Source: Clostridium isatidis
GTDB lineage: Bacteria > Bacillota > Clostridia > Clostridiales > Clostridiaceae
Assembly: GCF_002285495.1 (NCBI RefSeq)
Contig: NZ_CP016786.1
Location: 758,001 to 822,000 of the forward strand
DNA length: 64,000 nt
Direction of reading: 5' to 3'
Shown here: positions 17,510-26,023 of the stretch, one piece after another
How positions within the stretch are numbered: the first letter of the stretch is position 1
Layout of the letters: each line of letters starts with the position of its first letter
Program-made: the position numbers and the translations under genes
Notes under the pieces: model-generated
The model's input: the letters and a program-made list of their open reading frames with translations, nothing else
What the model was told of the DNA's origin: nothing
The model's database searches: none

Positions 17510-18406
17510 ATGAAGGGCTGGATAATATATAGTGGAACTTTAAATATAAAAAAGATAGATGATTTAGTTGATTCATTTATAATTGAAGGAAAAAAACTAA
17601 ATATAGAAATAGATAAAATAAAAAATACAGAATTACTTCCTATATATAATAATGAAGGAAAACCTGATTTGATATATTTAAAAAAAGTTAAGGAACCAAA
17701 CTTTATTATTTTTTGGGACAAAGATATTTTTCTAGCAAAACATTTAGAAAACATGGGATATAGATTATTTAACTCAAGTAGTGCTATAGATTATTGTGAT
17801 GATAAATGTCTAATGCATTTAATGTTGAGCAATAAAAATATAAGCATGCCGAAAACAATTATCTCTCCAATGATTTTCAATTATGATAATATAAATGATG
17901 ATTATTTAATAGAAGTATTTAATATTTTTAAAAATAAGGTTGTTATAAAAGAGGCAAAAGGGTCTTTTGGAATGCAAGTTTATTTAATTGAAGAAAGAGA
18001 AGCTTTTATTAATAAGATAAAAGAACTTAATAAAAGAAATGTAAGATTTATTATTCAGGAAAAGGTCGAAGCTAGTTTTGGAAAAGATATAAGGGTTAAT
18101 ATAATAGGAAATAAAGTAGTTGGAGCAATGCTTAGAAAAAGCAGTAGCGATTTTAGGGCTAATATTACTCAAGGGGGAAAAGGGGAGATAGTAGTTTTAA
18201 CTAAAGAGCAGGAAGAATTAGCATTAAAGGCCCATAAGACATTAGGTCTTGATTTTTCAGGTGTCGATTTATTGTTTGGTAAAGATAATAAACCCATATT
18301 ATGTGAAGTGAATTCAAATTTGAACTTTTTGAGTTTTGAAAAGCTATGGGGAAAAAGCTTTGGCAGAGAGATATTAAAACATATAATAGGTGAATTAAAT
18401 GGTTAA
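17510..18406 (+). CDS. RimK-like ATP-grasp ligase (first of a pair)
   Basis: This 298-residue protein has the layout of RimK/LysX-type carboxylate-amine ligases: a variable N-terminal domain (1-95), then the ATP-grasp fold. Readable elements are the lysine-bearing strand VVIKEAKGSFGMQV (K145 region), the adenine/hinge segment FIIQEKVEAS, the R in KDIRVNIIGNKVVGAMLR, and the metal-binding end LDFSGVDLLFGKDNKPILCEVNSN. RimK-type enzymes add amino acids to a carboxyl group of a protein, peptide or cofactor. Its stop overlaps the start of the next, distinct ATP-grasp gene by 8 bases, so the two should be co-translated. The substrate is unknown. Confidence 0.82.
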   Translation: MKGWIIYSGTLNIKKIDDLVDSFIIEGKKLNIEIDKIKNTELLPIYNNEGKPDLIYLKKVKEPNFIIFWDKDIFLAKHLENMGYRLFNSSSAIDYCDDKCLMHLMLSNKNISMPKTIISPMIFNYDNINDDYLIEVFNIFKNKVVIKEAKGSFGMQVYLIEEREAFINKIKELNKRNVRFIIQEKVEASFGKDIRVNIIGNKVVGAMLRKSSSDFRANITQGGKGEIVVLTKEQEELALKAHKTLGLDFSGVDLLFGKDNKPILCEVNSNLNFLSFEKLWGKSFGREILKHIIGELNG

Positions 18407-19196
18407 TGGAATTATAATTTATGATAAAGCAGATATAGAAAGAAATAATGCTTATATAAAGTGGATGATTGATGAAGCTAAAAAATATGACTTAAATATA
18501 GAATTAGTTACTTTAAATGATATAAATTTTAATTACATTAAAGAAAAATATACTTTTGCTATTAATCGTTCAAGGAGTTACAAGCTGAGTGAAAAATTAG
18601 AAGATTTAAATATCAGAGTATTTAATAAAAGTCATTTTTGTATGTTAGGGAATGATAAGATAAAGGCTTATAAGTTTATAGATAATTTAAAAATTAATTA
18701 TCCAATAGTATATAAAGAAATGAAGGAAATAGACTACAATAAGAAAATTATTGTAAAACCCAAAGATGGTCACGGTGGGAATAATATAAAATTTTTAAGT
18801 AGAAATGATGAAATTTTATTTGAAGAAAATGTTTATCAGGAATATATAGATGATTATATAGGTGATATAAGATTTTATATTGTAAATAATAAAATAATAA
18901 ATTCTGTGATAAGAATTCCTAAAAAAAATGATCTTCTTTCAAATTTCTCTAAAGGAGGAGAAGTAAGAATATATAATTACACCGAAAGTAATAAAAAAGT
19001 TGTAAATAAAATTTTAAATGAAATAGAAATAGATTATGGCGGAATCGATTTTCTTCTTCTTAAAAATGGAGAAATATTTTTTAATGAATTTGAAGATGCT
19101 GTTGGCAGCAGAATGTTAAGTTATCTTGGAATAAACAATACTATGGATATGTTTTTAGATCATGTATGCAAGGAAATTAAAAAGGAGCTAGGATAG
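18399..19196 (+). CDS. RimK-like ATP-grasp ligase (second of a pair)
   Basis: A second ATP-grasp protein, 265 residues, only distantly similar to the one before it. It has IIVKPKDGHGGNNIKFL (lysine and glycine-rich loop), VYQEYIDDYIGDIRFYIVNNK, a lysine/glycine loop LSNFSKGGEV and IDYGGIDFLLLKNGEIFFNEFEDAVG. The last carries metal-binding acidic residues, but with E-F-E-D in place of the first protein's E-V-N-S-N. It lacks a signal peptide. It overlaps the preceding gene by 8 bases, and folC begins at the very next base after its stop. The two may form a heteromer or act in sequence, which is inference from coupling. Confidence 0.78.
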   Translation: MVNGIIIYDKADIERNNAYIKWMIDEAKKYDLNIELVTLNDINFNYIKEKYTFAINRSRSYKLSEKLEDLNIRVFNKSHFCMLGNDKIKAYKFIDNLKINYPIVYKEMKEIDYNKKIIVKPKDGHGGNNIKFLSRNDEILFEENVYQEYIDDYIGDIRFYIVNNKIINSVIRIPKKNDLLSNFSKGGEVRIYNYTESNKKVVNKILNEIEIDYGGIDFLLLKNGEIFFNEFEDAVGSRMLSYLGINNTMDMFLDHVCKEIKKELG

Positions 19197-20492
19197 ATGA
19201 AGGATAAGGATACATTAGAATATATTAAAACACTAAGAAAATTTGGCTCAAATTATGGATTAGAAAGAACAGAAAGATTATTAGAGCTTTTAGGTAATCC
19301 TCATAAAAAACTTAAGCTTATTCATATAGCTGGAACTAATGGAAAGGGTTCTACTTCCTCTATTATAGGAAGTATTCTTATTAAACATGGATATAAAGTT
19401 GGTTTTTTTAATTCTCCTCATTTAGAGAAAATGGAAGAGACAATAAGAATAAATAATATTAATATAAAAGAAGAGGAGTTAGTAAACTTATTTAAAGAAA
19501 TTAGACCTTATGTAAATAAAGTTATAGAAGAGGGATATAGTCATCCTACAGAATTTGAAGTAATAACCTGCATTATGTTTCTATATTTATATAGGCAAGA
19601 AGTTGATTTTGGAATAATAGAAGTTGGCTTAGGTGGAAGAATGGATTCAACGAATGTAATAAAACCGATAATATCAGTCATAACTTCTATTAGCGTAGAT
19701 CATATTAATATTTTAGGAAGTTCTTTGAAAGAAATTGCTTATGAAAAATCAGGAATAATAAAAGAGAATACTGATGTAGTTTCAGCACCTCAAAAAGAGG
19801 AAGTAGTTCAAGTTATAAAGAATACAGCAAAGGAACTAAATTCCAGAGTGGATATAATTTCTATAGAAGATGGAAAATTTATAGAGCTGTTAAGAGAAGA
19901 TAAGCTTTTTCAAAGATGTTTAATTAGAGGAAAAAATAAAAATTATGATATTAAATTTCCTCTTCTTGGAGAGCATCAAATAATAAATTTAACTTTAGGA
20001 CTAAGGGTAATAGAAACATTAGAAGTTTTAGGATATATAAAAGTTAACGAAGAAAAATTGCATGAGGGAGTAAAGGATGTATCTTGGAAGGGCAGAATGG
20101 AAATAATAAATGAAAATCCAAGATTTATAATTGATGCAGCTCATAATGTTGAAGGGATGGAGTTTTTGAAAAGGAGTATTGAAAATTATTTTGAATATGA
20201 TAATATTTATTTAATTCTTGGTATATTAAAAGATAAAGAGATTGAAAAAATGGTAGAAATAATATCAAAGCTTCCTAAGGAAATATGTTTAGTAACCCCT
20301 TATTCAAATAGAGCATTAGAAGCTAAATACTTAAAGAATATAGTAAGAAAATATAATAAAAACTGTATTGATTTTTGTGATTATAATAATGCAATAAATT
20401 ATATAAAAGAAAAGGCAGAGAAAAATGATCTTATTATTGCTGCTGGCTCCATATATATGATAGGTGAAATAAGAAAACTAATAAAAAAGTAG
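19197..20492 (+). CDS. folC: Folylpolyglutamate synthase / dihydrofolate synthase (Mur-ligase family)
   Basis: FolC adds glutamates to folates (and in many bacteria makes dihydrofolate from dihydropteroate). It has 431 residues with the P-loop GTNGKGS at 46-52, the SVDHINILG and EKSGIIK motifs of the family, and the C-terminal ligase domain with IIDAAHN. Start ATG at 19197 directly follows the preceding TAG stop, with AAGGAG overlapping the upstream gene's end. The tight linkage to two ATP-grasp ligases is noteworthy. The classical folate genes (folP, folK, folE) are not here. Whether it has both activities cannot be told from sequence. Confidence 0.92.
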   Translation: MKDKDTLEYIKTLRKFGSNYGLERTERLLELLGNPHKKLKLIHIAGTNGKGSTSSIIGSILIKHGYKVGFFNSPHLEKMEETIRINNINIKEEELVNLFKEIRPYVNKVIEEGYSHPTEFEVITCIMFLYLYRQEVDFGIIEVGLGGRMDSTNVIKPIISVITSISVDHINILGSSLKEIAYEKSGIIKENTDVVSAPQKEEVVQVIKNTAKELNSRVDIISIEDGKFIELLREDKLFQRCLIRGKNKNYDIKFPLLGEHQIINLTLGLRVIETLEVLGYIKVNEEKLHEGVKDVSWKGRMEIINENPRFIIDAAHNVEGMEFLKRSIENYFEYDNIYLILGILKDKEIEKMVEIISKLPKEICLVTPYSNRALEAKYLKNIVRKYNKNCIDFCDYNNAINYIKEKAEKNDLIIAAGSIYMIGEIRKLIKK

Positions 20493-20623
20493 AAAAATTA
20501 TTAAATTATAGGTAAAATGTAATTGTATAGATAAAATAGAATGCTTAGATTTTGTAAAATTATAATTTTATTGCTCTAGATAGTACATGGGGGAATAAAA
20601 TTAATAAACAAGGAGGTTATAAT

Positions 20624-21331
20624 ATGGCAAAGCATTTACACATTATGGCTAAAGAAGGGTCAATTGCAGAAACAGTATTGTTGCCAGGAGATCCATTAAG
20701 AGCGAAATTTATAGCAGAAACATATTTAGAAAATCCAGTATGTTATAATGAAGTAAGAGGAATGTATGGATTTACTGGAACATATAAGGGAAAGAGAGTA
20801 TCTGTTCAAGGTACAGGAATGGGGCTGCCTTCACATTCAATATATGTAAATGAACTAATTCAATTTTACGGAGCTAAGAGATTAATAAGAATAGGTTCTG
20901 CAGGATCTATTAATGATAATGTTAATGTAAGAGATATTGTTTTGGCTCAAAGTGCTTCTACAAATTCAGGAATAAATAAAAGAAGATTTAATAATCTTGA
21001 TTATGCTCCGACTGCTAATTTTGAACTTTTATTAGAGGCTTATAATAAATGTAAAGAAAAAGGTGTTAATGTAAAAGTTGGTAATGTATTGTCCTCAGAT
21101 TTATTCTATGATGATACAGGAATGGGAGTAAAGATATGGGCTGATTATGGATGTTTAGCTTTAGAAATGGAAACAGCAGAGCTATATACCCTTGCAGCAA
21201 AATATAAAGTGGAAGCGCTATCAATACTTACAATTTCTGATCATGTATTTAAGGGAATTGAAACAACACCTGATGAAAGACAAAAAAGTTTCACCGACAT
21301 GATGGAAGTTGCTCTTGAATTAATAAAATAA
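20624..21331 (+). CDS. deoD: Purine nucleoside phosphorylase, DeoD type
   Basis: The hexameric trimeric-type enzyme reversibly phosphorolyses purine (deoxy)nucleosides to base and sugar phosphate, for salvage. The 235 residues are family length. Seen are LLPGDPLRAKFIAE near the start, GTGMGLPSHSIY, RIGSAGSI, the nucleoside site LALEMETAELYTLA and TISDHVF with the catalytic Asp. The ATG follows AAGGAGG. It is a single gene: folC ends 131 bases earlier, and a good terminator follows. Confidence 0.96.
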   Translation: MAKHLHIMAKEGSIAETVLLPGDPLRAKFIAETYLENPVCYNEVRGMYGFTGTYKGKRVSVQGTGMGLPSHSIYVNELIQFYGAKRLIRIGSAGSINDNVNVRDIVLAQSASTNSGINKRRFNNLDYAPTANFELLLEAYNKCKEKGVNVKVGNVLSSDLFYDDTGMGVKIWADYGCLALEMETAELYTLAAKYKVEALSILTISDHVFKGIETTPDERQKSFTDMMEVALELIK

Positions 21332-21335
21332 TGAT

Positions 21336-21377
21336 AAAAAATCTATTAGATTACTATGTTATTCTAATAGATTTTTT
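21336..21377 (+). terminator. deoD terminator
   Basis: Arms of 15 bases (21336-21350 and 21363-21377) pair perfectly, ending in a T-run. Confidence 0.9.
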
Positions 21378-21468
21378 ATTTTATAATAATTATATTTGTT
21401 CTTGCAAATAATACTATTAAACAGATTTTACTTTATAAAAAATAAAATAAAAATAAATATGAAAAAGA

Positions 21469-21511
21469 CTATTCACAAAATTGGAAAAATAGTATATCAT
21501 ATAAATATAAT
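21469..21511 (+). promoter_or_regulatory. Possible cysK promoter with an overlapping inverted repeat
   Basis: ACTATT and AATAGT form an inverted repeat around CACAAAATTGGAAA (about 21469-21494). TATAAT lies at 21506-21511, with TTGGAA 19 bases upstream, a long spacer. The repeat overlaps the -35 zone and could be an operator, for example for the CymR-like regulator encoded downstream, but I cannot match it to a known site. Confidence 0.35.
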
Positions 21512-21549
21512 TAACATATCGGAAAAGTAGGAAATAGGAGGAAGAAGAT

Positions 21550-22476
21550 ATGAAGATAGCAAAAAGTTTAGTTGAATTAATAGGAAATACTCCATTATTA
21601 GAACTGCAAAACTATAGTAAAGAAAAGGGTGTTATAGGAAATTTAATAGTAAAACTTGAATATTTTAATCCAGGTGGCAGTGTTAAAGATAGAATTGCTA
21701 TTGCAATGATAGAAGATGCGGAGAAAAAAGGATTAATTAATAAGGATACTGTAATAATTGAGCCAACAAGTGGAAATACAGGTATTGGATTAGCTTGGGT
21801 TGGGGCATCAAAAGGATATAAAGTAATATTAACTATGCCTGATACAATGAGTTTAGAAAGAAGAAATCTTTTAAAAGCTTTGGGTGCTGAATTAGTATTA
21901 ACACCAGGAGCTAATGGTATGAAGGGTGCAATAGCAAAAGCAATTGAATTAAAAGAACAATATGGAAATGCTATTATCCCTCAACAATTTGAAAATTCAT
22001 CAAATCCAGAAATTCATAGAAAAACTACAGCGGAAGAAATTTATAGAGATACTGATGGAAAGGTTGATATTTTTGTTGCAGGTGTAGGTACTGGTGGAAC
22101 TGTAACAGGGGTAGGGGAAGTATTAAAATCAAGAAATCCAGACGTAAAGATAGTTGCAGTAGAACCTACTGATTCCCCAGTAATTTCAACAGGAAAAGCA
22201 GGTCCGCATAAAATTCAAGGAATAGGTGCAGGTTTTATACCTAAGAACTTAAATGTAGATATATTAGATGAAATTATAACTGTAAAAAATGAAGAAGCTT
22301 TCCAAGCATCAAAAGATTTAGCGAGAACTGAAGGTTTATTAGTTGGTATTTCTGCAGGAGCTGCAATTCATGCGGCAACAATTCTGGCGAAAAGGGAAGA
22401 AAATAAAGATAAAAATATAGTGGTTGTTTTACCAGATACTGGGGAAAGATATTTATCAACTGACTTATTTAAATAA
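21550..22476 (+). CDS. cysK: Cysteine synthase A (O-acetylserine sulfhydrylase)
   Basis: This PLP enzyme makes cysteine from O-acetylserine and sulfide. The 308-residue protein has the PLP lysine K46 in NPGGSVKDRIA, the substrate loop TSGNTGIGLA (about 73-82), the phosphate-binding GTGGTVTGVGE and the C-terminal LPDTGERYLST typical of CysK. The start ATG follows AGGAGGAAG. An Rrf2-family regulator follows 78 bases later on the same strand, as expected for a CymR-CysK control pair. CysE is not in the window. Confidence 0.95.
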   Translation: MKIAKSLVELIGNTPLLELQNYSKEKGVIGNLIVKLEYFNPGGSVKDRIAIAMIEDAEKKGLINKDTVIIEPTSGNTGIGLAWVGASKGYKVILTMPDTMSLERRNLLKALGAELVLTPGANGMKGAIAKAIELKEQYGNAIIPQQFENSSNPEIHRKTTAEEIYRDTDGKVDIFVAGVGTGGTVTGVGEVLKSRNPDVKIVAVEPTDSPVISTGKAGPHKIQGIGAGFIPKNLNVDILDEIITVKNEEAFQASKDLARTEGLLVGISAGAAIHAATILAKREENKDKNIVVVLPDTGERYLSTDLFK

Positions 22477-22484
22477 ATTTTATG

Positions 22485-22518
22485 AAAGTCATTGCTATTT
22501 TAAGCGATGACTTTTATC
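22485..22518 (+). terminator. Hairpin after cysK, possibly a weak terminator
   Basis: AAAGTCATTGCT pairs with AGCGATGACTTT (one wobble) around loop ATTTTA, followed by TTATCATAT, a poor T-run. Partial read-through into the regulator gene is plausible. Confidence 0.6.
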
Positions 22519-22554
22519 ATATAATTATAGAATATATTAGAAAAAGGTGATTAA

Positions 22555-22986
22555 GTGAAAATTTCTACAAAAGGAAGGTATGGATTAAGAGCCTTAATGG
22601 ATATGGCTATAAATGCAGAAAAAGAATGTATTACAATAAAAACAATTTCTGAAAGACAAAATATATCGGAAAGATATTTAGAACAAATATTTTCTTTACT
22701 TCGTAAGGGTGGAATAATCGTAGGGCGTAAAGGGGCTCAAGGAGGTTATAATTTAGTAAAGAAACAAAGTGAAATTACAATTGGTGAAATACTCAAGGTT
22801 CTTGAAGGTGAGAATATTTTTATAGATGTAAATAGCAATGAAGAAAATGAATTAGAAGACTTTATGAATAAAAATTTATGGAACAATATTAACAATTTGA
22901 TTGAGGATTACCTTGAAACAATTACCCTAGAGGATTTAGTAAAAGATTATAATAAATCAACAGAAAATATAATTTACTATATTTAG
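22555..22986 (+). CDS. Rrf2-family transcriptional regulator, CymR-like
   Basis: The 143-residue protein begins MKISTKGRYGLRALMDMA, the classical start of Rrf2 proteins, with a winged helix (about 1-65) and the SERYLEQIFSLLRKGGIIVGRKGAQGGY core split across the recognition helix and wing. The three cysteines that hold a [2Fe-2S] cluster in IscR are absent from the 90-110 region; the only Cys is near residue 24. This fits CymR, which in Bacillus senses cysteine through CysK, encoded just upstream here. GTG start after AAAGGTGATTAA. The CymR assignment is inferred from context and the missing cluster ligands. Confidence 0.82.
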   Translation: MKISTKGRYGLRALMDMAINAEKECITIKTISERQNISERYLEQIFSLLRKGGIIVGRKGAQGGYNLVKKQSEITIGEILKVLEGENIFIDVNSNEENELEDFMNKNLWNNINNLIEDYLETITLEDLVKDYNKSTENIIYYI

Positions 22987-22989
22987 AAT

Positions 22990-23013
22990 GAGTAGCATTT
23001 GCTGCTCTTTTTT
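22990..23013 (+). terminator. Terminator after the Rrf2 regulator
   Basis: GAGTAGC / GCTGCTC (one wobble) around ATTT, followed by six T. Confidence 0.75.
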
Positions 23014-23101
23014 GTAGCTTAATAAAGTTGGCCTGAGATAGTTAATAAATAAGAGTAAGATATAAAAAGTAAGAAGAAATTAGTGATAAGGTAAGAAGTA
23101 T

Positions 23102-23172
23102 AAGGTAAAAGTATGAAAGAAATGAGGTTAACTGAATAATACAGTTCCCTATAGAGAATTTACTTTTACCTT
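23102..23172. repeat. Imperfect inverted repeat within low-complexity DNA
   Basis: AAGGTAAAAGTA (23102-23113) and TACTTTTACCTT (23161-23172) are perfect complements enclosing an inner AACTG/CAGTT hairpin (23130-23146). The DNA just upstream (23040-23110) is a purine-rich series of GTAAGAAG-like units. It may terminate the TSCPD gene on the minus strand or be a small degenerate repeat element. Confidence 0.55.
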
Positions 23173-23179
23173 TTACTAT

Positions 23180-23431
23180 TTATAAACTAGTGGCCTTAAA
23201 TTCTTCTAAAGCTTTTGATAATTGATCAGGACAAGAGGTTCCTTTTCCTTTACAATCAATTCCTTTTAGTTTAGATATAGCATCATCTATTTTCATTCCT
23301 TTAACTAAAGCTGAAATTCCAAAAAGGTTTCCTGCACAGCCTCTTATAAATTCAACATTTTTTATCATATTACTTTCTACTTCTAGATGAATTTCTGTGG
23401 AACAAACTCCTTTAGTTTTATAAACAAACAT
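23180..23431 (-). CDS. TSCPD-domain protein (TIGR03905 type)
   Basis: The 83-residue protein carries the name-giving TSCPD motif near its C-terminus (KGTSCPDQLSKAL), plus GVCSTEIHLEVE and FIRGCAGNLFGIS. The domain also occurs at the end of B12-dependent ribonucleotide reductases, where its cysteines are thought to take part in redox or metal chemistry. The stand-alone clostridial form has no proven function. The ATG follows AGGAGGTATAAT. It is a single gene, divergent from the beta-propeller gene. Confidence 0.85.
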   Translation of the reverse strand: MFVYKTKGVCSTEIHLEVESNMIKNVEFIRGCAGNLFGISALVKGMKIDDAISKLKGIDCKGKGTSCPDQLSKALEEFKATSL

Positions 23432-23630
23432 ATTATACCTCCTATTATATGTATTAAATAATACAATCTATATTATATATTTTTAACTAAAATAAATGAA
23501 GAAAAAAATGTGGAAATATGAAGCAAAAGAAAGGAAGTTGTCCCATTAATACATTTTATTCATATATTATAATATGGATTTTAACTCTTGTATGAAATTT
23601 ATTACTTTAGGAGATCAAAGGAGGTGCTCT

Positions 23631-24509
23631 ATGAACTATTTAATTGTTTGTAATACTGGTAGTGATACTATCAGCAAGATTTCTCTTGAGGATTATAGTG
23701 TGAAAGATATAGCTTTAGGATATTTTCAAGGACCATATGGGCCAAGTGGTATTTTTCTTGAAAATAATCTGTTATATACAGCGAATAGCTATTGTAACAC
23801 TGTGTCTGTAATAAATTTAAATAGTTTTAAAGAAGAGAGCAGCCTCTATGTTGGTGCTCATCCTAATGATTTAATTAAGTATGATAATTATCTATATATA
23901 GCTTGTTCAGAATCAAATGTTGTTGCTGTTTATGATTTAAATGAAAATAGGATAATCTTAGATATTGCAATTAATTGTTGGCCTCATAATATGGAGATGC
24001 TAAAGGATAAAAAGATTATTTTTGTATCTAATTTTCTTAGTAATAATGTGTCAGTGATTGATATAGAAACAAACAAGGTTGTTGGAGATATAAATACCTT
24101 TGAATATCCAACAAAAATAAAGATATCTAAGGATAACAAATATTTGTATGTATGTGAAAGTTATATGGGAAATAGTTTAGGTGGTTATATAGAGATATTT
24201 GATTTAAAAAACTACAAAGCTGTTACTAAAATAAAAGTTGGAAAAGAACCTATGGATATTATTGAAGATTTAGAAGAATTATATGTTTGTAATTTTGGAG
24301 AGGGTACTGTAAGTGTAATTGACAGTAATTCCTTTAAGGAGGTCAAAAAAATATATATAGGTGGAATGCCGAAGGCTATAATTAAAGAAAAAGAATCAAT
24401 TTGTGTATCTGATTATTTAAATGGAAGAATTATTATCTTAAGTCTTACTGAAGGTAATAGAAAAGTCATAACAGTAGGAAAAGAACCTAATGCTATGACT
24501 TTATATTAG
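23631..24509 (+). CDS. YncE/YVTN-type beta-propeller protein
   Basis: The 292 residues form about seven repeats of roughly 40 residues, each with a V-x-V-I-D/N-L strand and an xVGxxP turn. Examples are NTVSVINLNSFK, NNVSVIDIETNK, KVGKEPMDI, GTVSVIDSNSFK and TVGKEPNAM. This is the 40-residue YVTN propeller family. I start at the ATG at 23631 after AGGAGGTGCTCT; an upstream in-frame ATG at 23574 has no binding site. No signal peptide is seen, so it may be cytosolic or, as with some clostridial propellers, spore-associated; that is a guess. It overlaps the convergent DUF4364 gene by 4 bases. Confidence 0.82.
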   Translation: MNYLIVCNTGSDTISKISLEDYSVKDIALGYFQGPYGPSGIFLENNLLYTANSYCNTVSVINLNSFKEESSLYVGAHPNDLIKYDNYLYIACSESNVVAVYDLNENRIILDIAINCWPHNMEMLKDKKIIFVSNFLSNNVSVIDIETNKVVGDINTFEYPTKIKISKDNKYLYVCESYMGNSLGGYIEIFDLKNYKAVTKIKVGKEPMDIIEDLEELYVCNFGEGTVSVIDSNSFKEVKKIYIGGMPKAIIKEKESICVSDYLNGRIIILSLTEGNRKVITVGKEPNAMTLY

Positions 24510-25039
24510 TCTTCTTCATTAAATAATAAATTCATAATATTATTATAGATATCTGTAGGATTTTCTTTCCACTTACTAGTAAGTGAAGAAGCTTGCTTTT
24601 TACTTGGAACAGTTACTTTTAATGAAAGAAGTAAGTTTTCATTTTCTAATGCTTGTAAATCAATTAAATAAGTTCCATCATTATTTAAGGTATAAGTACC
24701 GTTTATAGTTAGTTCTTTTTTAATAGAATCTTCCATTGAAAGAAGATAATCATCGATTATCTTCTTTTTTAATGGAGTAATTCTATCAGCAAAAAATGTA
24801 AGAGCGTTTACTCCGTTATCTGTTATATAAATTAAATTTTTATCATTAACTTTATCATACCTTAGAAATTTAGATGTTATAAGTTCGCTAATGTATTGTT
24901 GAAGTGTAAAATAATTTATAAAATTATTTTCAAGTATTATTTCAGTTAACTGAGCATTAGTAATTGGATATTTTATATTTTTTATAACATATAAGACTAA
25001 CAGTTTATTTTCTGCTAATTCAGCTGAACTTTCGTACAT
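24506..25039 (-). CDS. DUF4364 family protein, probable winged-helix regulator
   Basis: The 177-residue protein opens with a helix-turn-helix-like region (about 8-75: LVLYVIKNIKYPITNAQLTEII, QYISELITSKFLRY, YITDNGVNALTFF). This looks like the PadR/winged-helix fold of DUF4364, widespread in Clostridia. The C-terminal half is a mixed domain with TYLIDLQALENENLLLSLKVTVP. A DNA-binding role is inferred from fold; targets are unknown. The ATG follows GGAGGTTTAAA. It is convergent with the propeller gene (4-base overlap) and there is no room for a terminator between them. Confidence 0.78.
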   Translation of the reverse strand: MYESSAELAENKLLVLYVIKNIKYPITNAQLTEIILENNFINYFTLQQYISELITSKFLRYDKVNDKNLIYITDNGVNALTFFADRITPLKKKIIDDYLLSMEDSIKKELTINGTYTLNNDGTYLIDLQALENENLLLSLKVTVPSKKQASSLTSKWKENPTDIYNNIMNLLFNEED

Positions 25040-25164
25040 TTTAAACCTCCATTTTAGAAAGTATAATTTAATTATATCATAAATTTTACTAAGTTAATAA
25101 TATTGTCATTAATATTATTAAAGAAGAATATAGATTAAAGAAGAATAATTTGGAGGATAATTAT

Positions 25165-25926
25165 TTGAAAAGGAGATATAAAGTATTCATTGATATTCTA
25201 ATGTTGTTTTTAGTAATTGAAATATCAATAATTTTTAATAATAATGTCAAATTTACAAATCTTGAAGTATCTAAATCAGTACCAATATATAGGGTGAAAA
25301 GAGATGACAAAGCTGTTTCAATAACTTTTGATATAAATTGGGCGGAGAAAGATGAAATTTATAACATATTAGATATACTCGATAAATATAATGTAAAGGC
25401 AACCTTTTTTATTATGGGGGGCTGGGTAAATTATAATGAAGAAAATAAAGAAAAACTGATAAAAATAAAGGAAGGAGGGCATGAAATAGGAAACCATAGT
25501 TATAAGCATCCAATGTTTTCACGACTAGACGAAAATAGGATGAAAGAGGAACTAGAAAAGACAAATATAGCAATTGAAAAAGTAATTGGTGTAAAACCAA
25601 ACCTATTTAGATTTCCTAGTGGAGATTATAATGAAAGATCGGTGAATTATATTAATAGCATGGGATATAAATGTATTCAATGGGATGTTGATTCTGTTGA
25701 TTGGAAGGAATTAGGTGCTGATATCGAGTATAATAGGGTCATGAAGGGTGTAAAAAGTGGTTCAATTATTCTTTTTCATAACGATGCAAAATATACTCCA
25801 GGTAATTTAGAGAGAATAATAAAGGAGTTAGTAGATAAAGGTTATACTTTTGTTACTGTTGGTGAATTGATTTATAAAGATAATTACTATATAGACGTAA
25901 ATGGTGAGCAAATAAAAAGTAATTAA
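25165..25926 (+). CDS. Polysaccharide deacetylase (NodB domain, PdaB-like)
   Basis: The 253-residue protein has an N-terminal membrane anchor or uncleaved signal (about 8-22: FIDILMLFLVIEISIIF) and an extracellular NodB domain. Motifs: ITFDINWAE (MT1-like, D then N in place of the usual D-D), HEIGNHSYKHP (zinc-binding H-x-x-x-H), RFPSGDYNE, IQWDVDSVDW and IILFHND. The family deacetylates peptidoglycan or chitin-like sugars, and in spore formers it often acts in spore cortex. The start is a TTG at 25165, 8 bases after TGGAGG. The Asp-to-Asn change in the first motif is common in PdaB-like proteins and may reduce activity. Confidence 0.82.
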   Translation: MKRRYKVFIDILMLFLVIEISIIFNNNVKFTNLEVSKSVPIYRVKRDDKAVSITFDINWAEKDEIYNILDILDKYNVKATFFIMGGWVNYNEENKEKLIKIKEGGHEIGNHSYKHPMFSRLDENRMKEELEKTNIAIEKVIGVKPNLFRFPSGDYNERSVNYINSMGYKCIQWDVDSVDWKELGADIEYNRVMKGVKSGSIILFHNDAKYTPGNLERIIKELVDKGYTFVTVGELIYKDNYYIDVNGEQIKSN

Positions 25927-26023
25927 AATATTGAAAAATGATGTTGTGTTGTATTATAATGGAAATATATCCTAAAGATTTAAAATTATCATTAAAATTA
26001 CTAAGGGAGAGAGGGGTTAGTTT

